From Vibrio sinaloensis DSM 21326 (GTDB lineage: Bacteria > Pseudomonadota > Gammaproteobacteria > Enterobacterales > Vibrionaceae), in the NCBI RefSeq assembly GCF_000189275.1, contig NZ_AEVT01000006.1, positions 1 to 64,000 of the forward strand: DNA of 64,000 bases, read 5' to 3'. Positions 1-8,260 of the stretch are shown here, piece by piece. Numbering within the stretch: the stretch's first letter is position 1; each line of letters starts with the position of its first letter. Made by a program: the position numbers and the translations under genes. A model generated the notes under the pieces. The model had not been told where the DNA came from and did not search any database. It was given only the letters and a program-made list of their open reading frames with translations.

Positions 1-42
1 AAAAATAAAATGATAGAAGTGTTTATAAGAGCTTTGTTTAAT

Positions 43-88
43 ATGAAATTGCAATGATTTGCAAAATGCAATTTTCATATTGCATATT
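43..88 (+). promoter_or_regulatory. LuxO-type activator sites upstream of Qrr RNA
   Basis: TTGCAAAATGCAA at 59-71 has the TTGCA-N3-TGCAA form known for LuxO sites upstream of Vibrio qrr genes. It sits inside a larger imperfect inverted repeat, with ATGAAATTGCA at 43-53 opposite TGCAATTTTCAT at 67-78. A further TTGCAT half-site lies near 80-85. The distance to the sigma-54 promoter (about 85 bp) suits an enhancer-binding activator. The site is read directly; assignment to LuxO rests on the motif and the Qrr gene downstream. Confidence 0.75.
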
Positions 89-145
89 GGTAATCTGATT
101 TGAGTAAAAAATGCGGTTCAGCCTTCATAAATGATGGTTTTAAAG

Positions 146-162
146 TTGGCACGCATACTGCA
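146..162 (+). promoter_or_regulatory. Sigma-54 (-24/-12) promoter of Qrr RNA
   Basis: TTGGCACGCATACTGCA contains the invariant GG and GC dinucleotides ten bases apart, as in the RpoN consensus TTGGCACG-N4-TTGCA. A start about 12 bases after the -12 GC falls at about 172, where the Qrr homology begins. Sigma-54 promoters need an enhancer-binding ATPase, here presumably LuxO bound to the site upstream. Confidence 0.85.
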
Positions 163-171
163 TTAGTAAGA

Positions 172-281
172 GTGACCCTTCTTAAGCCGAGGGTCACCTA
201 GCCAACTGACGTTGTTAGTGAATGAATTTTGTTCACACAATATATAAGCCAATCGCCCTTTTTGCGATTGGCTATTTTTTT
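172..281 (+). ncRNA. qrr: Qrr family quorum-regulatory small RNA
   Basis: About 110 nt. It starts with a hairpin (GTGACCCT at 172-179 pairing with AGGGTCAC at 190-197), followed by the near-invariant Qrr core that includes CTAGCCAACTGACGTTG and TTAGTGAA at about 197-224, and ends in a GC-rich terminator at 248-281. In Vibrio, LuxO~P and sigma-54 make Qrr RNAs at low cell density. With Hfq they repress the master regulator LuxR/HapR and activate AphA. This copy is followed by gltS rather than luxO, so it is one of the dispersed paralogs; which number cannot be told here. Confidence 0.93.
248..281 (+). terminator. Intrinsic terminator of Qrr RNA
   Basis: GCCAATCGC (248-256) pairs with GCGATTGGC (264-272), followed by a T-rich tail to 281. 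This stem is itself conserved in Qrr RNAs and would supply the Hfq-binding U tail. Confidence 0.93.
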
Positions 282-426
282 GCCTAAAAATTGGTAAAAC
301 TTAACTCTCTTCTTATGTTCGAGACATCTCAACTGCGAGACGTTTACAGCGAAACCTATCATCAATATCAGTCAACACTCGACAAATCGCCCCATTTTTA
401 TTAATAATGTGCGCTTTCTTTTCGTC

Positions 427-611
427 ACCCTAAGCAAAACTTAGGGTTCAACTGTTGAAATAGAGTGGAATTCACCACTGTTTAGAGGAAGTTTTTCAAT
501 AGAGAAATGTGATTAGTTCTGTTCGCACCAGCCGCCGAGAGGCGACGATAGGTTCGAACGTTGAGCCAAGGGCTCTTAACTCGTTAGGGAAGATGAGTGA
601 CACACAATAAA
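427..611 (+). other. Structured, gene-free leader before gltS
   Basis: The stretch 282-619 holds no gene. Within it several short hairpins follow one another: ACCCTAAG/CTTAGGGT (427-447), AGTGG/CCACT (464-479), a nested GTTCG...CGAAC element enclosing CGCC/GGCG (521-559), and GTTGAGCC/GGCTCTTAAC (560-580). The density of inverted repeats suggests a structured 5' untranslated region, but it matches no riboswitch class I recognise. Confidence 0.35.
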
Positions 612-619
612 GAGGTTAT

Positions 620-1846
620 ATGAATCAGATAATTTCAATTGGACCACTAGAATCTTTCTTAATCGCGATTAGCGTATTGTTCTTGGGTCACTTTGTTAAT
701 TCTAAGCTACCAATCCTGAAGAAATTCAACATTCCTGAGCCTATCGTGGGCGGTCTTATCGTGGCCATTTTCATTACGGTAATGCACTTCCAAGGTGTGG
801 ATCTTGAGTTTTCTCTTCCGTTACAAAACACCTTTATGCTGATGTTCTTTAGCACGGTTGGCCTTGCTGCGAACTACACTCAGCTAATGAAAGGTGGCGC
901 TAAAGTGTTTCTGTTCCTCGCTGTGGCTTCGTTTTATATCATCATTCAAAACGGCGTAGGGGTTTCTTTAGCAACGGCATTGGGGTTAGACCCGTTAATG
1001 GGTCTGATTGCTGGCTCGATCACTCTGTCTGGTGGTCACGGTACTGGCGCAGCTTGGTCGCAGACGTTCTCTGATACATATGGTATGAGCAATACGTTAG
1101 AAATCGCGATGGCGTCGGCAACATTCGGTCTTATCATCGGCGGTATCATCGGTAGTCCGGTTGCGCAAAAGCTGATCGACAAAAATGGTTTTGAGTCAGA
1201 GTATGGCCGTGGCACGCAAACCCATGAAAAATTCCCCGAAGTTGTCACGTACAACGAATACGAAGAAGACAAGGTAACAGCGAAGAAAGTGATCGAAGTG
1301 CTGTTCATTCTGCTGATTTGTGTGACGGGTGCTAAGTATCTAGAGCAATGGGTGTCTGGGTTTGAGATCAGCTGGTTGATGATTCCTGATTTTGTTTACG
1401 CACTGTTTATTGGCGTGTTTATCACTAATATTCTCGAAGTGACTAAGGTAAGTAAGGTCGATACAGAGACGGTCGATATTCTGGGCACGGTTTCGTTGTC
1501 GCTGTTTTTGGCAATGGCGCTCATGAGCCTTAAACTGTGGAATATTTTTGACCTTGCTATTCCGTTCTTGGTGATCTTGGCGGTGCAATCTGTAGTGCTG
1601 GGTATCTTTGCTTACTTTGTCACCTTTAAGGTGATGGGTTCAAACTATGATGCGGCTGTGATTGCAGGCGGTCACTGTGGATTTGGTCTAGGTGCGACGC
1701 CGACCGCGGTCATGAACATGGGCTCTTTGGTTAATAAATTCGGTCCATCACCGCAAGCCTTTATGGTGGTTCCGATCGTTGGGGCATTCTTTATCGATAT
1801 CGTTAACCTGATAATCCTCCAAGGTTATATCTCGTTTATCGGCTAA
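620..1846 (+). CDS. gltS: Sodium/glutamate symporter GltS
   Basis: 408 residues, the usual GltS length (about 400), almost entirely hydrophobic, with two halves that each carry a glycine-rich re-entrant segment: GSITLSGGHGTGAAW in the first half and GGHCGFGLGATPTAVMNM in the second. These paired loops form the substrate and sodium site in the ESS family. The protein imports glutamate with sodium across the inner membrane. The start has a good AGAGG ribosome site 5 bases upstream. It stands alone, with a terminator just behind it and a structured leader and Qrr gene in front; whether the RNA touches its expression is not shown by the sequence. Confidence 0.93.
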   Translation: MNQIISIGPLESFLIAISVLFLGHFVNSKLPILKKFNIPEPIVGGLIVAIFITVMHFQGVDLEFSLPLQNTFMLMFFSTVGLAANYTQLMKGGAKVFLFLAVASFYIIIQNGVGVSLATALGLDPLMGLIAGSITLSGGHGTGAAWSQTFSDTYGMSNTLEIAMASATFGLIIGGIIGSPVAQKLIDKNGFESEYGRGTQTHEKFPEVVTYNEYEEDKVTAKKVIEVLFILLICVTGAKYLEQWVSGFEISWLMIPDFVYALFIGVFITNILEVTKVSKVDTETVDILGTVSLSLFLAMALMSLKLWNIFDLAIPFLVILAVQSVVLGIFAYFVTFKVMGSNYDAAVIAGGHCGFGLGATPTAVMNMGSLVNKFGPSPQAFMVVPIVGAFFIDIVNLIILQGYISFIG

Positions 1847-1856
1847 TTAAATTACA

Positions 1857-1882
1857 ACGCCCTGCAAATGCAGGGCGTTTTT
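1857..1882 (+). terminator. Intrinsic terminator of gltS
   Basis: ACGCCCTGC/GCAGGGCGT stem with a short AAAT loop and a T5 tail, ten bases after the gltS stop. Confidence 0.88.
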
Positions 1883-1921
1883 GTATTGTTTGCAATGAGC
1901 GACATTCTCAATCGTAAGGGG

Positions 1922-2659
1922 TTAGCGAAGAGCCAGCTTCGTACCATCAAATTTCAAATTAGCTAACAAGATTTTAGCGTTGTTCTTGCCCATGTCGTTG
2001 AACTGCACACCGTATCTCGCGTAGTGCATTGAACGTTGTAGGTTGCAAATTGTACCGAATAAAGGTTCAAACTGAATCTGCTTCCCATTATGTATTTGCA
2101 CAACGAGGGCGACTTCTTCGCCAACTTGAAACGGTCTACTCAACGGTGGGGCAATAAAACGACAACCGCTTTTCGACAAGTCACGAATCTCACAGTCTAA
2201 CTTACGAGTTTCAGTGGTCGCCTTAGCGTTGAGATTGACGTCAAATCTTGGCTCTTTACGTAACTGAGACACTTGCATGTCTTTGGGGATTGATAGCATT
2301 ACTATAGGCAGCGGCTCTTTGACGATGTGCTGCAGCTGCGTCCTAAAGTGGATAATCGCTCCTTCACCACGTGGTGAAATGGCTCTTACCGTTGCCCAAA
2401 ACCCTTCTTGAAAATAGAAGGCCAAATCGTCATCAGAGATCTTCGGTAACTCAGCTAATATGATGCTATCGGAGTGAGTACCTATAAACGCAGTTTTACA
2501 ACGGAAAGTACGTCCGACAGGGGTGGTAATGCTCATGGTGAACTCACCACCGTGTTCAACCATCGCGAGAGCGTCAATACTGTTTAATGTAACGACATTC
2601 CTCTGCTTATTGTATGGACTGGAACTTTGTTCTTTCATCGCTGCTGCCTGAGTACTCAT
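1922..2659 (-). CDS. PilZ-domain c-di-GMP receptor, VCA0042/PlzD type
   Basis: 245 residues, cytoplasmic, no signal or membrane segment. An N-terminal YcgR-N-like beta-barrel (about 1-130) is followed by a PilZ domain. The c-di-GMP contacts are visible: the RKEPR segment (RxxxR switch) near residue 135 and the downstream DLSKSGCRF (D/NxSxxG). The order and length match the V. cholerae protein VCA0042, whose structure with c-di-GMP is known. Proteins of this class link c-di-GMP to motility and biofilm. Single gene, divergent from the GNAT/kinase pair. Its exact target is not deducible. Confidence 0.88.
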   Translation of the reverse strand: MSTQAAAMKEQSSSPYNKQRNVVTLNSIDALAMVEHGGEFTMSITTPVGRTFRCKTAFIGTHSDSIILAELPKISDDDLAFYFQEGFWATVRAISPRGEGAIIHFRTQLQHIVKEPLPIVMLSIPKDMQVSQLRKEPRFDVNLNAKATTETRKLDCEIRDLSKSGCRFIAPPLSRPFQVGEEVALVVQIHNGKQIQFEPLFGTICNLQRSMHYARYGVQFNDMGKNNAKILLANLKFDGTKLALR

Positions 2660-2816
2660 CTAGCCTCCGTTGCCCGCGCATGATAAATTCACGCACGTTA
2701 TTATTCTTTTTCCGTCTAAATGCTCAGACTGGTATAAATTCTAAGTATGCGAAAGAATTTGTTCAAATACCAATAGTTAGATTTATTTGAGCTATGTATC
2801 AATTTAGGAGTTAATT

Positions 2817-3095
2817 ATGGCCAATACGGTACTTTTTGAGCCGGAGTTGCAGCAATTCCGCGTCCATTTAGAGCAGGAGCACTACGCTGTGGTTAAGTTC
2901 ACCGTTGAAGATAATACCTATTCGATTACCTCAACCAGAGTGCCAGACGAACTGCAAGGCAAAGGCTATGGCAAAGTGATGATGGAAGCGGTGTTACCAG
3001 AATTGGAAAAGATGCAGGTCAAAGTTGTTCCAATCTGCTCTTACGTGGTTCACTATCTCAATCGTCACCCTGAATGGGCACACCTAAAAGCGTAA
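2817..3095 (+). CDS. YjdJ-like small GNAT-fold acetyltransferase
   Basis: 92 residues, typical for the truncated GNAT family COG2388. It shows the acyl-CoA pyrophosphate loop LQGKGYGKVM and the family signature PICSYVVHYLNRHPEW near the C-terminus; the cysteine there is characteristic of YjdJ-like proteins. The substrate is unknown in this family. A TAGGAG ribosome site precedes the ATG. Its stop codon overlaps the start of the next gene (TAATG), indicating translational coupling with the kinase-like protein. Confidence 0.85.
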   Translation: MANTVLFEPELQQFRVHLEQEHYAVVKFTVEDNTYSITSTRVPDELQGKGYGKVMMEAVLPELEKMQVKVVPICSYVVHYLNRHPEWAHLKA

Positions 3096-4069
3096 TGATG
3101 CAAGAGTCTAATTACCTACCGTTAGTTCAAGAGCTGGGTTTCACTACCCTCCATTCCAAGCAGGTGTTACAGACCCTTTGGGGAGGGTATGGTGAACTGG
3201 TGAGGCTTTATGTTGATGACAGCAGTGTTGTTGTTAAGCATGTAAGACTACCAAAACCTGAGCACCACCCGCGGGGTTGGAATACCGATCTTGCTCATCA
3301 AAGAAAGCTCAAATCTTATCAGGTAGAGTTAGCCTTCTATCAAGACTATGCTGAGCAACATTTGCAATCATCACCCGTACCACAGCCACTCAAGGTAAAG
3401 CTGCAAAATGATGAGATGCTACTTGTAATGCAAGATTTGCAGTTCCTAGGTTACCCCGCCGTTGTTAAAGAGGCATCCTTGGAACAGCTAAGTGCCTGCT
3501 TAGAGTGGCTTGCTTACTTTCATGCGCAACATATAGGCACGGGAGGGGAACGACTTTGGCCGACTGGCACATACTGGCACTTGGCAACGAGACCCGATGA
3601 GTTGGCGGCTCTGAACGACCAGCGTTTAAGTGCGGCGGCCAGCATAATTGATGAGGTACTGACTCAGGCTCCGTATCAGACACTGGTACACGGGGACGCC
3701 AAACTTGCAAACTTCTGTTTTTCTGTTGATGGTCAGCGCGCGGCTGCGGTTGACTTCCAATATGTTGGCAAAGGATGTGCGATGAAAGATGTCGCTCTGT
3801 TTATGAGCAGCGCGGTTCTACCTAAGCAATGTGCCAAGATGGAAGCTTGGCTTCTTGACTGCTACTTTGGGCACCTTCGTAGAGCGTTAAATCAGCATCA
3901 ACCCGATATTGACCGAGAGGATGTTGAGCGTAAGTGGAGACCTTTATTTGCGATTGCTTGGGCAGACTTCCAACGTTCTGTAAAAGGGTGGAGCCCAGAG
4001 CACTGGAAAATCAATCCTTATACTGAGCGACTTACCGAAAGAGCGCTCAATGAATTGGGTGTGAGATAA
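3095..4069 (+). CDS. APH/choline-kinase-fold phosphotransferase
   Basis: 324 residues from the ATG that overlaps the preceding stop codon (TAATG); an in-frame ATG 21 bases earlier lies inside the upstream gene and is less likely. The fold is an aminoglycoside-phosphotransferase/EcKinase type: a catalytic-loop HGDAKLANF (Brenner motif HGDxxxxN) and the metal-binding DFQYVGKG segment that replaces the DFG motif. Family members phosphorylate small molecules such as choline, ecdysteroids or aminoglycosides. No substrate can be assigned. Pairing with a small GNAT protein suggests joint handling of one metabolite. Confidence 0.75.
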   Translation: MMQESNYLPLVQELGFTTLHSKQVLQTLWGGYGELVRLYVDDSSVVVKHVRLPKPEHHPRGWNTDLAHQRKLKSYQVELAFYQDYAEQHLQSSPVPQPLKVKLQNDEMLLVMQDLQFLGYPAVVKEASLEQLSACLEWLAYFHAQHIGTGGERLWPTGTYWHLATRPDELAALNDQRLSAAASIIDEVLTQAPYQTLVHGDAKLANFCFSVDGQRAAAVDFQYVGKGCAMKDVALFMSSAVLPKQCAKMEAWLLDCYFGHLRRALNQHQPDIDREDVERKWRPLFAIAWADFQRSVKGWSPEHWKINPYTERLTERALNELGVR

Positions 4070-4072
4070 GCT

Positions 4073-4106
4073 TAACCCCAGCCAAGCTTTTAGGCGTGGT
4101 TGGGGC
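4073..4106. terminator. Probable bidirectional terminator
   Basis: CCCCAGCCA (4076-4084) pairs with TGGTTGGGG (4097-4105), one G-T wobble, between two convergent genes. The T tracts on both sides are weak. Confidence 0.5.
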
Positions 4107-4111
4107 TGTTT

Positions 4112-4603
4112 CTAGATGATGACTCTGGCCATTGAATAGGTGTTTATGTACTTCCCTTCTCGGAATGAAGCGGCTTTAAACTCACCTTCGATCTCGAAGC
4201 CAAATTTTTTGTAGCACGCGATGGCTTTTTCATTATCGACGTTCACTTCTAAATGTATTCGCTTCACCTGAAGCCAGTTGTCAGCGAGATCGATAACGGT
4301 TTGAATCAGTTTGCTACCGATGCCTAGACCGTGGTAGTCGTCGTGAACACCGATCCCAAACGTAGCGCAGTGGCTGATCCTAGGTCGTTGAGCCTGTTCA
4401 AAACCTATGTTACCCACGACCTTACCATCTACTTCTGCAACGAAGCTATAGACACCGGTCGGTATGTTTTCCAGTCGTTGGGTCCACATGGTCACTGATG
4501 GCATTGGCAGCTGGAGGGTCTCGCGTTGAGCACTAGGTTGCGAGTAAATTTCACTTAAAGCGGCAGCATCGCTGACTAGAGTAGGGCGGATGACAATTTC
4601 CAT
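4112..4603 (-). CDS. GNAT N-acetyltransferase, AaaT/YhhY-like
   Basis: 163 residues from the inner ATG (an ATG two codons upstream is possible). The sequence starts MEIVIRP, carries the QP...LQLPMPS and W..RL segments, the CoA loop GLGIGSKLIQ and the C-terminal NEKAIACYKKFGFEIEGE block. This arrangement closely follows E. coli YhhY (AaaT), which acetylates L-phenylalanine and L-methionine. The amino acid substrate is inferred from that likeness only. It converges on the kinase gene with a shared terminator between them. Confidence 0.8.
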   Translation of the reverse strand: MEIVIRPTLVSDAAALSEIYSQPSAQRETLQLPMPSVTMWTQRLENIPTGVYSFVAEVDGKVVGNIGFEQAQRPRISHCATFGIGVHDDYHGLGIGSKLIQTVIDLADNWLQVKRIHLEVNVDNEKAIACYKKFGFEIEGEFKAASFREGKYINTYSMARVII

Positions 4604-4769
4604 AAACATCTCTCTGACTGGTTAAACATTGCTCCACATTAGCGTGAAAGTAAGAATTGTTAAAGCATTGTTTTAAAATTAATTTACAGACGTTATTTTG
4701 GATTTTGGCGGGTTGATGGGAACAGAGGTTGTTATGGCTGGTTATTTACTTATTTATTGATTGGCTATG

Positions 4770-4793
4770 AAAAAGGGAGCCGTGACTCCCTTT
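4770..4793 (-). terminator. Terminator of trhO
   Basis: AAAGGGAG/CTCCCTTT stem. Read on the minus strand it ends in a run of T, downstream of the trhO stop. The rest of 4604-4837 shows no gene. Confidence 0.8.
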
Positions 4794-4837
4794 GAAAACC
4801 AGCAGGTCTGAATACTGAGTAGCAAAGTTAATTGAGG

Positions 4838-5818
4838 TTATTTTGCTTTTCGCTGCTGCTCTTTGCGGGCTAGTTTCTCTTGACGACGCTTGGCGATAAC
4901 GTTATCGGCTTCACCACCTACGTGGGTTTCACCACGTGCATTTGCCAGTTGTACTTGTTTCTCACGTTCTCGGAAACGTGCTTTTTGTTCGTCGGTGTGC
5001 TTATCTATGCATTTCGGACAACTTACGCCTTTCTCGTAGGCCTCAGATTCCATGTCTTGCTGAGTAATCGGTAAGCGACAAGCATTACACATTTCATAGT
5101 CACTTTTCTGTAGCTGGTGGTTAACTGCGACGCGTCCATCAAACACGTAACAGTCGCCGTTCCACATACTTTCTTCTTCAGGCACTTCTTCCAAGTACTT
5201 CAAGATCCCACCTTCTAGATGGTAAACCTCTTCAAATCCTTGTTCTTTCATGTAAGCCGTCGATTTTTCACAACGAATTCCACCCGTACAGAACATGGCG
5301 ACTTTCTTGTGTTTCGTCGGGTCCATGTTTTCAGCGACGTAGTCAGGAAATTCACGAAATGTGTCAGTCTTAGGGTTGACGGCATTTTCAAATGTACCGA
5401 TCTCAATCTCGTAATCGTTGCGCGTATCAACAACGAAAACCTCTGGGTCGGAGATGAGTTCGTTCCAATCGGCTGGTTTTACATAAGTGCCTACCACGTG
5501 GCGTGGATCAATGCCTTCAACACCCAATGTCACAATCTCTTTTTTGAGTTTCACTTTCGTGCGATTGAATGGTTGGCTTGCTTCAAAGGATTCTTTATAA
5601 ACAATATCCGCTAGACGCTCATCTTGCTTAAACCATGCGAGTAGCGCGTCGACCCCTTCACGAGTCGCGGCAACGGTACCATTGATCCCTTCATTAGCGA
5701 GGAGCAGAGTTCCACGAATCTCATGTTGCTCCATCAAGGTTTTAAGCGGCGTTTGTAGGTCTACATAATCTTCAAGTCGCACAAATTTATACAGTGCGCA
5801 TACTACATAATTAGTCAT
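4838..5818 (-). CDS. trhO: tRNA U34 hydroxylase TrhO (YceA family)
   Basis: 326 residues, normal for the family. An N-terminal acylphosphatase-like domain (ANEGINGTV) leads into a rhodanese domain whose active loop is [10 protein letters not shown], with the catalytic cysteine in place. A C-terminal Cys-rich segment (CNAC...CPKC) and a basic tail follow. TrhO makes 5-hydroxyuridine at position 34 of tRNAs using oxygen, the precursor of mo5U/cmo5U wobble bases. Cytoplasmic, single gene with its own terminator. Confidence 0.93.
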   Translation of the reverse strand: MTNYVVCALYKFVRLEDYVDLQTPLKTLMEQHEIRGTLLLANEGINGTVAATREGVDALLAWFKQDERLADIVYKESFEASQPFNRTKVKLKKEIVTLGVEGIDPRHVVGTYVKPADWNELISDPEVFVVDTRNDYEIEIGTFENAVNPKTDTFREFPDYVAENMDPTKHKKVAMFCTGGIRCEKSTAYMKEQGFEEVYHLEGGILKYLEEVPEEESMWNGDCYVFDGRVAVNHQLQKSDYEMCNACRLPITQQDMESEAYEKGVSCPKCIDKHTDEQKARFREREKQVQLANARGETHVGGEADNVIAKRRQEKLARKEQQRKAK

Positions 5819-6102
5819 TGTCTTTCCTGTTAGCGAGCTGAATCGTAAATCCAGAGCTTTAATTTAAATCGCGGCGAGTATAACCAAGTGTAGGGCGGAC
5901 AAATACCGACAGTTAATAGGGTTAACGATACGAGTGAGTTTTGTGAAATCTGTGTAACCCTACTTTTCACAACAACAGCAAGGCATTACGTGTTACAGTC
6001 GGAATTATTATGCGCATTGCTTCTTACATAGCCGCTTTGTCATCATCTTGGCTTCGTATGCAGCGCATAGGATTCGCCCTCGTCAGGACAAGGAAAGGAA
6101 CC

Positions 6103-7284
6103 ATGACCCGCTCTGATTCATCTTGGAAAACCCCACAAAACTTTTTATTGATCATCTCAATCGTTGTACCTATTGCGTTCTCAAGTTGGATGGCGCTGTT
6201 GAACAACTTTGTTATCGAACGGGCTAACTTTGATGGTTCAGATATCGGCTTGTTACAGAGCGTACGTGAAATTCCAGGGTTTCTGGCTTTTACCGCCGTT
6301 TTTGTTCTGCTCTTTATTCGTGAGCAACGCTTTATGCTGTTGTCATTAGCAGCACTGACCTTGGGCACTGCGATTACCGGTTTTTTCCCTAGTCTATTCG
6401 GATTGTTGATGACCACATTGCTGATGTCGACAGGCTTTCACTATTTCGAAACGCTAAAACAGTCGCTGTCTTTACAGTGGCTGACCAAAGATGAAGCGCC
6501 AGAAATGTTAGGTAAGTTTATTTCTGTTGGAGCATTGGCTTCGTTATGTACCTATGGAGCTCTTTGGGTTTGTCTCGAAGTGTTCAAAATGGACTTTGAG
6601 TGGGTTTACCTGACTTTTGGTGGTATTGGTTTTGCGCTGGTTGTTTGGATGACGTTTGCCTTTCCTCAGTTCAAATCAGATGTACCGCAGAACAAAAAAT
6701 TGGTGCTGAGAAAGCGCTACTGGCTCTACTACGCTCTGACCTTCATGAGTGGAGCACGTCGACAAATTTTTACCGTCTTTGCTGGTTTTTTGATGGTTGA
6801 AAAATTTGGTTATTCAGCCGCTGATATTACCGTACTGTTTTTGATTAACTATCTGTTTAACTTCTTGTTTGCGAAAAAGATTGGTCGCTTTATCGGTAAA
6901 GTTGGTGAACGTAAGGCGCTGATGTTTGAATACGTGGGTTTGATTGGGGTGTTTGTCGGGTACGCAATGGTGCAAACTGCGGAGTGGGCAGCGGCGCTGT
7001 ATGTGATTGATCACCTGTTCTTCGCACTGGCTTTAGCGATTAAAACTTACTTCCAGAAAATTGCAGACCCTGCTGACATGGCTTCAACAGCAGGCGTCTC
7101 ATTTACGATTAACCATATTGCAGCGGTGTTTATCCCGGTAAGCTTTGGGTTCATTTGGTTAATCTCGCCTGCGGCTGTGTTTTACATCGGTGCAGCGATG
7201 GCTTGCGTCTCACTGCTGCTCTCTCTCAATATTCCTCGCCAGCCAGACGAGGGTAACGAAGTTCGTATTTTAAAGTGGAGCTAA
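6103..7284 (+). CDS. MFS transporter
   Basis: 393 residues from the ATG preceded by AGGAAAGGAACC, a strong ribosome site. An upstream in-frame ATG at 6010 adds 31 basic, non-conserved-looking residues and is rejected. Eleven to twelve hydrophobic helices and a central cytoplasmic basic loop (KKLVLRKR) fit the major facilitator superfamily. No substrate motif is recognised. It overlaps in function with the next gene, an MviM-like oxidoreductase starting 4 bases after its stop, so the two form an operon; the transporter may import or export the sugar-like substrate of that enzyme. Confidence 0.85.
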   Translation: MTRSDSSWKTPQNFLLIISIVVPIAFSSWMALLNNFVIERANFDGSDIGLLQSVREIPGFLAFTAVFVLLFIREQRFMLLSLAALTLGTAITGFFPSLFGLLMTTLLMSTGFHYFETLKQSLSLQWLTKDEAPEMLGKFISVGALASLCTYGALWVCLEVFKMDFEWVYLTFGGIGFALVVWMTFAFPQFKSDVPQNKKLVLRKRYWLYYALTFMSGARRQIFTVFAGFLMVEKFGYSAADITVLFLINYLFNFLFAKKIGRFIGKVGERKALMFEYVGLIGVFVGYAMVQTAEWAAALYVIDHLFFALALAIKTYFQKIADPADMASTAGVSFTINHIAAVFIPVSFGFIWLISPAAVFYIGAAMACVSLLLSLNIPRQPDEGNEVRILKWS

Positions 7285-7288
7285 CGAC

Positions 7289-8218
7289 ATGCTGACAATT
7301 GGCATTATCGGTTTGGGGGATATTGCTCAGAAAGCATATTTGCCTGTTATCACTCAACTCGTCGACGTTGAACCTGTGTTTTGTACGCGAAATCGTGAAA
7401 CGCTTGAGGCACTTGCACAGCAATATCGGGTAGATAAATACTGTGTAGATTATCGCCAATTGCTTGAGTTGGGTGTTGACGCCGTTATGATTCATGCGGC
7501 GACCTTTGCTCATACCGAAATCGCGAGCTTTTTCTTACAGCATGGCGTTGCAACCTTTGTGGATAAACCTTTAGCCGACAGCGCGGCGGATGTTGAAAGG
7601 CTTTACGAGTTGTCCGTTAAATATCATTGCCCCTTGTACGTGGGTTTTAATCGACGTCACATTCCACTGTATAACGACCATATTCCTGAGCTAGCGAATG
7701 GCGACCTTGGTCAGTTGACCTCATTGCGTTGGGAGAAGCATCGTTTTGATCATGCAGGAGAAATACGCACTTTCGTTTTTGATGATTTCATTCACCCGCT
7801 TGATAGCATCAACTTAAACCGAAAATCGGATCTGTCTGATGTGTATGTAACGCATCAAATGAGTGGAAGGTTACTTTCGAGATTGGATGTTCAGTGGCAA
7901 GCTGGTGGGGCGTTGTTGCACGCCTCAATGAACCGACAGTTTGGTATTACCCGCGAGCGGGTATCGGCAAGCTATCAAAACGTGGCGCTTGAGTTTGATT
8001 CATTTGTTGGCGGTAAAAAGTGGCAACAAGCGGGCGAGCAATCATTGATGCTCAAGGACTGGACACCTATGTTAGCAAGCAAAGGTTTTGAGAATATGAT
8101 TGCTGACTGGTTAAGGGTTGTTGAATGTGGTCAAGTGGCCTCATCGGTGATCGATAGAAACATAGCGACTCACCAGTTAGCTGAAGCGCTTACCAGCAAG
8201 TTAGAGGCGTTGTTGTAA
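7289..8218 (+). CDS. Gfo/Idh/MocA-family oxidoreductase, MviM/YceM-like
   Basis: 309 residues. The N-terminal Rossmann fold opens with IGIIGLGDIAQKAYLPV (GxGxxA-type NAD(P) loop); VDKPLADS carries the EKP/DKP motif typical of this superfamily, and VGFNRRH follows. The closest pattern I know is E. coli YceM (MviM), of unproven substrate. Family enzymes oxidise or reduce cyclic polyols and sugars. Second gene of a pair with the MFS transporter; the ribosome site GGAG lies within the end of that gene. Confidence 0.88.
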   Translation: MLTIGIIGLGDIAQKAYLPVITQLVDVEPVFCTRNRETLEALAQQYRVDKYCVDYRQLLELGVDAVMIHAATFAHTEIASFFLQHGVATFVDKPLADSAADVERLYELSVKYHCPLYVGFNRRHIPLYNDHIPELANGDLGQLTSLRWEKHRFDHAGEIRTFVFDDFIHPLDSINLNRKSDLSDVYVTHQMSGRLLSRLDVQWQAGGALLHASMNRQFGITRERVSASYQNVALEFDSFVGGKKWQQAGEQSLMLKDWTPMLASKGFENMIADWLRVVECGQVASSVIDRNIATHQLAEALTSKLEALL

Positions 8219-8223
8219 GGAGG

Positions 8224-8253
8224 AAAAAGCGAAGTGAATACTTCGCTTTTTTT
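8224..8253. terminator. Bidirectional terminator
   Basis: AAAAAGCGAAGT/ACTTCGCTTTTT-like stem with A and T runs on both sides, between the convergent oxidoreductase and LysR genes. Confidence 0.85.
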
Positions 8254-8260
8254 AGAATGA

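Noticed and set aside
551-559. GGTTCGAAC resembling a tRNA T-arm
   Set aside because: No acceptor, anticodon or D arm can be folded around it. It belongs to a leader hairpin instead.
6010-6102. N-terminal extension of the MFS transporter
   Set aside because: No ribosome site before 6010, and a strong one precedes the ATG at 6103 just before the first membrane helix region.
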